Positions 1-5,845 of a DNA stretch of 52,071 nucleotides are shown one piece after another. Each line of letters begins with the position of its first letter. Positions within the stretch are counted from its first letter, which is position 1. The notes under the pieces were generated by a model. That model saw only the letters and a program-made list of their open reading frames with translations, was not told the origin of the DNA and made no database searches. The DNA comes from an uncultured Alphaproteobacteria bacterium. GTDB taxonomy: Bacteria; Pseudomonadota; Alphaproteobacteria; RF32; CAG-239. The translations under genes and the position numbers were made by a program. The stretch is from positions 1 to 52,071 of the forward strand of contig CALXZJ010000009.1 in the NCBI GenBank assembly GCA_944393235.1, read 5' to 3'.

Positions 1-155
1 TTGCAAAATAAATGTATTTACGCGGTATTCTAAACCGTTTTTTTTTTTTGCAATTTTAAAGAGTCTGGTGGGGATAAATTTCTATTAATAAAAGTAACTC
101 GGCGCCATACACAAAAAAGGCGCTTATTGTCAAAATTCTTATCCGTTATAAAAAA
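1..155. other. Intergenic stretch downstream of cca
   Basis: No gene is supported here. An AT-rich inverted repeat joins TTGCAAAA at 1-8 to TTTTGCAA at 46-53 and encloses a run of 13 T after a short CGGT/ACCG stem, which might be the weak end of a plus-strand transcript from outside the window. A second small stem, GCGCC at 102-106 with GGCGC at 119-123, lies just past the cca stop codon and could act as its terminator on the minus strand, although its U-tract is poor. Confidence 0.3.
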
Positions 156-1391
156 TTACGATACTTTGATAAACGTTTTGGCAATATCAGCAAGTTGATA
201 ATAATCTAATGAAAAATCACTTTGCAGCCATTCATTTTTTAAAATCCCGAGTAGTTTGCCGATTTTAGAACTATCTGCTATGCCAAGTTCAATCAAATCG
301 CTGCCTGAAATAGGAAATTTTGGAATTTCAATATGGTCAATGCAATCAAACGTTTTTAATAAATCAAAATTATCAATACTATTTTGCGCCAAATCAAACA
401 AAATTTTATCTTTGCAAAATTGTCTGCCGTATAAATAAACAGCCTGTTTTAAGGATTTTTCATCAAGAGATTTTTGACAATTAAAATCATATTTAGCCCA
501 ACTAACCAAGCGGTTTTTCTGCTCTTTGGTCAAATGAAGCCGCATTGCCAAATTTTCAGCCAACTGAAGATTTGGGCAATACATAATAAACAATCGCCTT
601 AAGGCATCAGGTTCCAAATTGTTTTGTAAAATAATATCAGATAATTTTTGCAACTCTTGCAAATGTTCGGAGATTGGCAAAATATAGCTTAAAATATCAT
701 TTTCAAAAATTATGCGTAAAGTTTTAACGACATTTGGCGTCAACAAAATTTTGAACAATTCATCGCGAACTTGTTCAATAGCAACATCTTTTAACAAATC
801 TCTATTCTCAACGCAGGCTTTTAAGGATTTTATATCAGGTTCTTTTTTACCAAAAATCGAATAAAAGCGAAAGAAACGCATAATACGAATATGATCTTCC
901 TTAATTCTGTCATCAGCGCTGCCGATAAAGCGAATAATCCCTTGTTCCAAATCCGAAATACCATTGTAATAATCAAAAACATTGCCATGTTCGTCGGCAT
1001 AAACGGCATTGATTGTCAAATCACGTTTTGAAGCATCAGAAAGCCAATCATCTGTAAATTCAAAGTCAGAATTTAAAGCATAACCCTTGCGTTCTTTATG
1101 AAGAGAAGACACCGCAATAATTTTATTATTAATCACAACGCCGGTGGTAGCAAATTTAATCCCGATAGGCACAGTTTTTAAGCCGGCATCTTGACAAGCC
1201 TCAACCAACTCATCTGGGGTTAAATCGGTAGCCAAATCAATTTCAAAACTTTTCAGTCCTGCCAAAACATCTCGTACAGCGCCGCCGACAAATCTTAAAA
1301 TACCGCCGTGACCTTCAACAGCACGAAAAAGTGCCAAAATGTTTGTATCAGTAATAATTTCATTGATGTCTAAGTATTCGGGTCGAATCAT
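156..1391 (-). CDS. cca: CCA-adding tRNA nucleotidyltransferase (class II)
   Basis: Adds or repairs the 3'-terminal CCA of tRNAs in the cytoplasm without a nucleic-acid template. The N-terminal nucleotidyltransferase head carries the class II signature GGAVRD, followed by the region that normally holds the DxD metal site. Here that site reads EID, so the first carboxylate is Glu rather than Asp. The segment KRDLTINA and the motif EDHIRIMRFFRF further on are the usual neck-domain landmarks. The length of 411 residues fits the short alphaproteobacterial form. I chose the ATG at 1391 because GGAG sits 8 nt upstream of it; the longer frame to 1454 would begin upstream of the apparent -10 box and has no Shine-Dalgarno sequence. 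The family is certain; CCA-adding as opposed to poly(A) activity is inferred from family membership. Confidence 0.93.
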   Translation of the reverse strand: MIRPEYLDINEIITDTNILALFRAVEGHGGILRFVGGAVRDVLAGLKSFEIDLATDLTPDELVEACQDAGLKTVPIGIKFATTGVVINNKIIAVSSLHKERKGYALNSDFEFTDDWLSDASKRDLTINAVYADEHGNVFDYYNGISDLEQGIIRFIGSADDRIKEDHIRIMRFFRFYSIFGKKEPDIKSLKACVENRDLLKDVAIEQVRDELFKILLTPNVVKTLRIIFENDILSYILPISEHLQELQKLSDIILQNNLEPDALRRLFIMYCPNLQLAENLAMRLHLTKEQKNRLVSWAKYDFNCQKSLDEKSLKQAVYLYGRQFCKDKILFDLAQNSIDNFDLLKTFDCIDHIEIPKFPISGSDLIELGIADSSKIGKLLGILKNEWLQSDFSLDYYQLADIAKTFIKVS

Positions 1392-1442
1392 ACTTAAAAC
1401 TCCAAAAAGATTCAAATATTTGCTTTCTTTTAACAGTTTAAA

Positions 1443-1470
1443 TTTATAATGCAAATAATATTTTCAACAA
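1443..1470 (-). promoter_or_regulatory. Probable sigma-70 promoter of cca
   Basis: On the minus strand TTGTTG (1465-1470) and TATAAA (1443-1448) are separated by 16 nt. Transcription would start near 1436, leaving a leader of about 45 nt before the ATG at 1391. The match supports the shorter cca start. Confidence 0.4.
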
Positions 1471-1495
1471 ATATCAGAAATGTGAGTATTTTAAG

Positions 1496-2002
1496 ATGTA
1501 TAAGTATTTAATTTTAGCGATTTTTTTGTTCACAAACGGGGCATATGCCATGGAAGCCCCGCGCTTAATCGGCGAATATGGAGATTGGGTGGCATACACT
1601 TATAAAGAAAATGGTAAAAATGTTTGTTATATGGCTTCAACGCCCAAAAAGGATGAAGGAAAATACACCCGCCGCGGGGATATTTATGCGGTGGTGACAC
1701 ATCGTCCGGGGGAAAAAAGTTTTGATGTTTTTAATCTGGTAGCAGGTTACACATACAAAAAAGGCTCTAAAGTAACCGTCAAAATCGGCACACAAACTTT
1801 TGATAAATTTTTTACCGATGAAGATAAAGCCTGGATGTTTACTGAAAAAGACGATAAAGCCTTAGTCACTGCCATGAAGCGCGGACAGCGCATGATTGTA
1901 GACGGCGTTTCTTCCCGCGGCACCAAAACCAAAGACACATATTCTTTGCAGGGCTTTACCCGTGCTTATAAAGCTATCAGCGCCAAATGTGGTAAAAAAT
2001 AA
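1496..2002 (+). CDS. IalB-family (invasion-associated locus B) exported protein
   Basis: A 168-residue exported protein. A signal peptide (residues 1-18, cleavage after AYA) precedes a domain with the IalB-family layout: GDW near the start, a Cys in NVCYMAS followed by a Pro, and a second Cys close to the C-terminus (SAKCGKK) that can pair with the first. IalB was named for erythrocyte invasion in Bartonella, but the family is widespread in free-living alphaproteobacteria and its biochemical role is unclear, so no virulence role should be read from this hit. The stop codon overlaps the rlmN start by one base (TAATG), so the two genes are translationally coupled. Confidence 0.8.
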   Translation: MYKYLILAIFLFTNGAYAMEAPRLIGEYGDWVAYTYKENGKNVCYMASTPKKDEGKYTRRGDIYAVVTHRPGEKSFDVFNLVAGYTYKKGSKVTVKIGTQTFDKFFTDEDKAWMFTEKDDKALVTAMKRGQRMIVDGVSSRGTKTKDTYSLQGFTRAYKAISAKCGKK

Positions 2003-3069
2003 TGACAGACAAAACAGAGCTCATCGGTTTAAGCAAGACCGAAATCCAAGAAAAGCTAATTCAAATGGGCGAAAAACCTTTTCGCGCCAAACAACTTTGG
2101 CAATGGCTTTATTTCCATGGCGAAACCGATTTTGATAAGATGAGCAACCTTGCCAAAGATTTGCGTCAAAAACTTAAAAACAATTTTACCATAACCCGCC
2201 CTAAAATTGTAGCGGAACAAGTTTCTAAAGACAAAACCCGCAAATGGTTGCTTGAGTTTCAAGACGGTCAACGGGTAGAAATGGTATATATCCCCGAAGA
2301 CGACCGCGGCGCGGTATGTATATCAACTCAGGTGGGTTGCGCCGTCGGTTGCAGATTTTGCCATACCGGCAGCCAAAAATTAACAAGAAACCTGACAGCG
2401 GGCGAAATTGTCAGCCAGTTTATGGTGGCACGCGATACATACGGCGAATGGCCGAGCCCAACCGCTGAGACGCGGTATTTATCAAATATTGTGGTTATGG
2501 GCATGGGCGAACCGTTGCATAATCCGGAAAATGTGATTAAAGCATTAAATATCTTAACAGACGGGGAGGGCATAGCCATCTCTCGCCGCCGTATAACAAT
2601 GTCTACTTCCGGCATTGCCCCGAAAATTGTTTCAACCTTAAAAGCAACCGGCGTGCGTTTGGCGATTTCTTTGCATGCGCCGAACAATCAAATCCGCTCA
2701 AAGATTATGCCGATTAATGACCGTTTCCCGATAGAGGAAATTTTAAAAGCCTGTCAGGAATATCAAAGTGGCGATGGCAGCCGTTATATAACATTTGAGT
2801 ATCTGATGTTAAAAGATGTCAACGATTCATTGGACAATGCCCGCGAACTGATTGCTTTAATGAAAAAATACAAACTTCGCGCTTCGTTTAATTTAATACC
2901 ATTTAACCCATGGCCCGGCTGTATTTTTCAGCCAAGTACGGAAAAAAACATTAAAGCGTTTGCCGACGCCTTGGAAAAAGCCGGTTTTGCCGCACCGGTG
3001 CGTGTTGCCCGCGGTCAAGACATACTGGCAGCTTGCGGGCAGCTAAAGTCGCAAAAGGAAAAGTCTTAA
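2002..3069 (+). CDS. rlmN: Dual-specificity rRNA/tRNA adenine-C2 methyltransferase RlmN
   Basis: A radical-SAM enzyme that methylates C2 of an adenosine in 23S rRNA and of A37 in some tRNAs. The [4Fe-4S] motif CxxxCxxC is visible as CAVGCRFC at about residue 110. The two catalytic cysteines of the RlmN/Cfr mechanism are represented by the Cys of VCISTQVGC upstream of the cluster and by the Cys in ILAACGQL near the C-terminus. The GMGEPLHN motif and the STSGIAP block are typical of RlmN. The length of 355 residues is normal. It is co-transcribed with the IalB-family gene through a one-base overlap. Confidence 0.95.
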   Translation: MTDKTELIGLSKTEIQEKLIQMGEKPFRAKQLWQWLYFHGETDFDKMSNLAKDLRQKLKNNFTITRPKIVAEQVSKDKTRKWLLEFQDGQRVEMVYIPEDDRGAVCISTQVGCAVGCRFCHTGSQKLTRNLTAGEIVSQFMVARDTYGEWPSPTAETRYLSNIVVMGMGEPLHNPENVIKALNILTDGEGIAISRRRITMSTSGIAPKIVSTLKATGVRLAISLHAPNNQIRSKIMPINDRFPIEEILKACQEYQSGDGSRYITFEYLMLKDVNDSLDNARELIALMKKYKLRASFNLIPFNPWPGCIFQPSTEKNIKAFADALEKAGFAAPVRVARGQDILAACGQLKSQKEKS

Positions 3070-3072
3070 CAC

Positions 3073-3100
3073 TTGACAAAAATAATTTTATGTGTAAAAG
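3073..3100 (+). promoter_or_regulatory. Candidate sigma-70 promoter for the 3126 gene
   Basis: TTGACA (3073-3078) is followed after 16 nt by TAAAAG (3095-3100). The -35 box is perfect and the -10 box is weak. Transcription would start about 20 nt upstream of the ATG at 3126. Confidence 0.35.
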
Positions 3101-3125
3101 TGCAGGCAAATAAAATTATTAATAT

Positions 3126-3542
3126 ATGGATAAGGATAAGCTGCCTTTATGGGTACTGTATGAAAACGGCGAATCTTTATACATAGAAGACAGACAGCCG
3201 GTAGCGGTTTTCCTTAAACCTGATACAATTGCTGTTTACATTCAAGATTTGCCAAAGATGCCCTGGAAAGAAGCCAGCAGGATGTGCTATGAAATGGAGG
3301 TTGCTAATTTATACTGGCAAATCCCCAATTACAAACAACTGCAAGCGCTTTTAGATTATCAGGAAGAACTTGACCAAACCCTAAAGCTCCTCAACCTACC
3401 CCCTTTGCGAAAGAAAAAATATTGGGGTAGAGATAAAATAGGGACTGATATGAGAGTTGGTTTAGATTTAGCGCTGGAGCGGGAAATTTATATTGAAGAG
3501 TGCCAGTATGCATTTACCCGCCCGTTTTTAAGACTTGGCTAA
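3126..3542 (+). CDS. Small cytoplasmic DUF1566/Lcl-C-like protein
   Basis: A 138-residue protein without a signal peptide. I do not recognise a specific gene, but the order of motifs resembles the DUF1566/Lcl C-terminal fold: PWKEASRMCYEM, then YWQIPNYKQLQALLDY (compare the family pattern 'DWRLPnikEL.sLvdy'), an aromatic YWGRD where the family has YWSS, and a terminal AFTRPFLRL where it has 'vRpVR'. Family members are usually exported or surface proteins, so a cytoplasmic version would be unusual. No convincing Shine-Dalgarno sequence precedes the ATG. It stands alone between rlmN and a strong bidirectional terminator. The fold assignment is an inference from motif order. Confidence 0.6.
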   Translation: MDKDKLPLWVLYENGESLYIEDRQPVAVFLKPDTIAVYIQDLPKMPWKEASRMCYEMEVANLYWQIPNYKQLQALLDYQEELDQTLKLLNLPPLRKKKYWGRDKIGTDMRVGLDLALEREIYIEECQYAFTRPFLRLG

Positions 3543-3572
3543 AAACTCCTTAACTTTTAAGGAGTTTTTTTT
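3541..3572. terminator. Bidirectional intrinsic terminator
   Basis: The stem CTCCTTAA/TTAAGGAG (3546-3553 with 3557-3564) is extended by A:T pairs on both sides and flanked by a T-run on the plus strand and by A's that become a U-tract on the minus strand. It can therefore end both the plus-strand gene at 3126 and the convergent HTH gene that stops at 3576. Confidence 0.8.
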
Positions 3573-3575
3573 GTA

Positions 3576-3884
3576 CTATTTTGATAAAGAATTATATATT
3601 TCTGCATTTTCTTCAAACTCCCCATCAAGAGGTTTATATTTACGTTCGTCAATCAAGCTGACCGTAAACCATTTGCGGTAAAAATACAACAACTTTGCCA
3701 TGTCAAACGCCAAAATGTTTCCCGTTATTTCGGCGCGTTTTAACTTGATTTCGGCAATGCCGGTCGCCGCCGAAACCCGCGAGGCGCTTAAACCCAGTTG
3801 TTTGCGATATTCGCCCAGGCAACGCATGAGTTGTTTGTTAAATGACCTTTTGACCACTTTGGCGTGGCCGCTTCCTTTACTCAT
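3576..3884 (-). CDS. Small XRE-like helix-turn-helix protein
   Basis: A 102-residue protein whose segment from about 22 to 78 follows the XRE/Cro pattern (LGEYRKQLGLSASRVSAATG, then a second helix pair), a likely DNA-binding domain, with a charged C-terminal tail. A strong ribosome site (AAGGAG, 8 nt spacing) precedes the ATG. Its upstream region is the terminator of the first of two tandem small-RNA genes on the same strand, so any read-through from those RNAs would enter this gene. Whether it regulates the RNAs or is simply their neighbour cannot be told from the sequence. It could also be the remnant regulator of a mobile element, but no such element is visible nearby. Confidence 0.65.
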   Translation of the reverse strand: MSKGSGHAKVVKRSFNKQLMRCLGEYRKQLGLSASRVSAATGIAEIKLKRAEITGNILAFDMAKLLYFYRKWFTVSLIDERKYKPLDGEFEENAEIYNSLSK

Positions 3885-3910
3885 ATTTTTTGCTCCTTAA
3901 TTTGTTTATA

Positions 3911-3947
3911 AATTAAAACAAAACCACCTTAAAAACTTTTAAGGTGG
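3911..3947 (-). terminator. Intrinsic terminator of sRNA copy 1
   Basis: On the minus strand CCACCTTAAAA pairs with TTTTAAGGTGG (3924-3947), directly followed by TTTTGTTTT. It lies just upstream of the HTH gene, so read-through would extend the RNA into that gene's leader. Confidence 0.85.
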
Positions 3948-4078
3948 GGAGCTGAAAAACTGTGTAAACTCAGTCAGGTTTATTCGTACCCGAAGGTCTT
4001 ATTTCGCCCACTCCCCTTAGTAAGGAGTTTGTTTACAAGATGTTTTTCAGACACCACCGCCAACCGACGGCAGTGTCT
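3914..4078 (-). ncRNA. Tandem structured small RNA, copy 1
   Basis: An RNA of about 160 nt read on the minus strand, defined by an upstream promoter and a downstream intrinsic terminator. It begins with a hairpin (4049-4078, 13 bp including G:U pairs, loop GGUU) and continues with a local ACUCC/GGAGU hairpin. A segment at 4031-4037 can pair with 3963-3969, which is the loop of a later ACUG/CAGU hairpin, forming a pseudoknot. The RNA ends with CUCCCC merging into the terminator stem. It aligns without gaps to copy 2 over 128 nt with 96 identities, and the differences include four compensatory base-pair changes. No known RNA family is recognised. The paired-copy arrangement and CU-rich motif recall trans-acting sRNAs such as alphaproteobacterial AbcR pairs, but I see no sequence homology to them. 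The exact 5' end is uncertain. Confidence 0.78.
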
Positions 4079-4106
4079 ATATTAAAGAAAACAAAGTTTT
4101 TTGCAA
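4079..4106 (-). promoter_or_regulatory. Promoter of sRNA copy 1
   Basis: Minus-strand TTGCAA (4101-4106) and TAATAT (4079-4084) are separated by 16 nt. Copy 2 has identical boxes at identical spacing while the spacer sequences differ, which argues for selection on the promoter. By the usual -10 to +1 distance the start would fall near 4072-4075, a few bases inside the first hairpin, so either the start is early or the hairpin is partial. Confidence 0.7.
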
Positions 4107-4132
4107 GTGCTTTCTTTAATATAACTCCGGTT

Positions 4133-4168
4133 ATAAAACAAAACCGCTTTGAAAAAAATCCAAAGCGG
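4133..4168 (-). terminator. Intrinsic terminator of sRNA copy 2
   Basis: On the minus strand CCGCTTTG pairs with CAAAGCGG (4144-4151 with 4161-4168), followed by TTTTGTTTT. Its stem sequence differs completely from the copy 1 terminator while the position and design are the same. Confidence 0.85.
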
Positions 4169-4299
4169 GGAGCTAACAAACTGTCACTAATCAGTCTCTG
4201 TTATTCGTGCATAAAAGCCTTATTTCCAGAACTCCCCTTATCAAGGAGTTTCTAGTGAAGATGTTCGTTAGACACCACCGCCAACCGACGGCAGTGCCT
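4135..4299 (-). ncRNA. Tandem structured small RNA, copy 2
   Basis: The upstream member of the tandem pair, read on the minus strand, about 165 nt. It has the same architecture as copy 1. The first hairpin (4270-4299) differs at one base that turns an A:U pair into G:U. The ACUCC/GGAGU hairpin follows, then the segment 4253-4258, which can pair with the loop 4184-4189 of a later ACUG/CAGU hairpin, then CUCCCC (4167-4172 on the complement) running into the terminator. The least conserved part is the central region between the conserved AAAUAAG and CGAAUAA blocks, where copy-specific targets might be contacted; that is inference. An ATG-initiated plus-strand frame runs through both copies but has no protein-like character. 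Confidence 0.78.
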
Positions 4300-4327
4300 A
4301 TATTAAAGGAAACCACATGTTTTGCAA
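4300..4327 (-). promoter_or_regulatory. Promoter of sRNA copy 2
   Basis: Minus-strand TTGCAA (4322-4327), 16-nt spacer, TAATAT (4300-4305): the same boxes and spacing as copy 1, so the two RNAs can be transcribed independently. Confidence 0.7.
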
Positions 4328-4344
4328 GTGTTTTTTATGTTTTA

Positions 4345-4382
4345 TTTAAAAACAACCGCGCCTGATAAAAAGGAGCGGTTAT
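4345..4382 (-). terminator. Terminator of the ADP-dependent kinase gene
   Basis: Just past the kinase stop codon the minus strand reads AACCGC, a short CC/GG extension, a loop, then GCGGTT followed by GTTTTT. It insulates the sRNA promoters from the upstream gene. Confidence 0.7.
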
Positions 4383-4401
4383 AAACAAAGAAAAAGCGAT
4401 A

Positions 4402-5796
4402 CTATCTTGCCGCCACCAGCGAAAGCGAAGAAATCGTGTCACCCATACCGACCAATGTTATTGGTTTTTCAATCAAAATTGTCGGCACCACAATCAAATC
4501 CCAGCGGCGATAGCGCCCAATACCGGTTTGTGCCAAATCATTTTGACCGGTCGCCCAAGCCAAACTATCAGCTTCAATTAATCCGACATCGGAAACTTCA
4601 CGTCCGTGCGCCCATAAAAGTTCGTCAATTGAACCGGTTCCGGCTTTGGCGGCGGCAATGGTTGCCGCTGTCATCATTCCTTTTAAGTTTTGCTCCGGTG
4701 AGATTTTAAAGTTTGTATCTTGTAAAGTCATATACAACCCGAACATATGCAGCTGAATCCGTGGCACAGAGGTCTTTTCTTTAATTTTAACCAAGCCGGA
4801 AAACAAGTTTTCCGCCGTTGTCTGTTGTCGGCAACGCTCAGCCAACGCCTCTTCATCAATAACTTCCAAAATATCTATGGTTTCACGCTCATTGATACCG
4901 ATTGAATCCATTAAAGGCGCAACTTTGTCAATAATCGCTTTACGGATAATTTTATCTTGCGTCGAGGCTATTTCTAAATGAAAAATGCAATTCGGATTGT
5001 TTTTGCGCCAAGTTTTAATTTCAGGCAGAATGTTATCAATCAAATTTTCACCTTGATTGTTGGCAGTCAAAGCATGGAAACCGGATAAAACAACATAGTC
5101 AACCGGATTGTTATGAACATGATGCATAAAGTATTTATCGGTAATTAATTTAAGATTAAGCGGGTCATATGTTGCAATAAAACGGTTAGATTTCGGACAA
5201 CGGAACTTTTGACCTTCCAATTCCAGTATATCACCCTTGTCAAACTCAATAATCCAATGAATAAGCGGAACATCATTTTGCCGGTCAATTTTATAAGCAG
5301 GTAAAGCATTGCCTTTTTCATCAAAAGAAAGCAGATTTTCAAGTTTGGCAAATTGCTCAGCTTGCAGTTTTGGTAAAGAGTTTGTATGCACAAAAACATT
5401 TTTAATGCCGACCGTGGCCAGAGCGTTGCCGACAATTCCGCCCTGTCCGCCGATTTGCAAACGATCATAACCGAGGTTTTTATCCATCCAGTCATAAACT
5501 TCTTTTTCTTCGGTAATCCATTCTTCGGCAATTCCTTTGGTAAAGCATTTAAAAATCCCCCGTATAACATCATCGGGGGTTAAAATTTTTGTTTGCTCAA
5601 CATTTTCAAGATCTTTTAACAACAAATTTCTGGACTTTGCCAATTCAACCAACCGCTTAGCTGAAAGCTTAATAACGGCATCAATGTTGGCGTTAAAACC
5701 GGTTGCTGCGGCATTGATTTCTTTTATTTTTGCCAACTGCTCCGGAACAATCTGATACTTTTTCTGCCAAATTTTTTTCAAATCAGGTGTGTCCAT
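4402..5796 (-). CDS. ADP-dependent sugar kinase (ADP-PFK/ADP-GK family)
   Basis: A 464-residue member of the ADP-dependent phosphofructokinase/glucokinase family (ribokinase-like fold), which phosphorylates glucose or fructose-6-phosphate using ADP and releases AMP. Visible signatures are GFNANIDAV (33-41) and GGQGGIVGNAL (116-126) in the sugar site, VLSGFHAL, FHLEIAS, the SIGINERE block, and the C-terminal VGMGD motif (450-453) whose Asp is the expected catalytic base. The length matches the family. A good ribosome site (GGAG, 7 nt) precedes the ATG. It follows the Mic60-like gene by 49 nt on the same strand and has its own terminator. The family is best known from archaea and animals, so its presence in an alphaproteobacterium is notable. 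The glucose versus fructose-6-phosphate preference cannot be decided here. Confidence 0.85.
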   Translation of the reverse strand: MDTPDLKKIWQKKYQIVPEQLAKIKEINAAATGFNANIDAVIKLSAKRLVELAKSRNLLLKDLENVEQTKILTPDDVIRGIFKCFTKGIAEEWITEEKEVYDWMDKNLGYDRLQIGGQGGIVGNALATVGIKNVFVHTNSLPKLQAEQFAKLENLLSFDEKGNALPAYKIDRQNDVPLIHWIIEFDKGDILELEGQKFRCPKSNRFIATYDPLNLKLITDKYFMHHVHNNPVDYVVLSGFHALTANNQGENLIDNILPEIKTWRKNNPNCIFHLEIASTQDKIIRKAIIDKVAPLMDSIGINERETIDILEVIDEEALAERCRQQTTAENLFSGLVKIKEKTSVPRIQLHMFGLYMTLQDTNFKISPEQNLKGMMTAATIAAAKAGTGSIDELLWAHGREVSDVGLIEADSLAWATGQNDLAQTGIGRYRRWDLIVVPTILIEKPITLVGMGDTISSLSLVAAR

Positions 5797-5845
5797 AAAT
5801 TTTCTCCGTATCTAAAAAATAATCCTTAATATAAAATTTTTAAAG

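Noticed and set aside
1392-1454. 21-residue N-terminal extension of cca
   Set aside because: It lacks a ribosome site and begins upstream of the likely -10 box; the ATG at 1391 is well supported.
4040-4255. Plus-strand ORF of 71 codons over the sRNA pair
   Set aside because: It runs through the terminator and hairpins, has no ribosome site, and the RNA-structure evidence explains the conservation.
3911-4327. CRISPR array, direct repeats of a mobile element, or a type III toxin-antitoxin RNA repeat
   Set aside because: There are only two copies, each about 160 nt with its own promoter and terminator and base-pair covariation; CRISPR and ToxI-type repeats are short and uniform.
3911-4327. 6S RNA
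   Set aside because: The strong 5' hairpin and separate domains do not give the long rod with a central bubble expected of 6S RNA.
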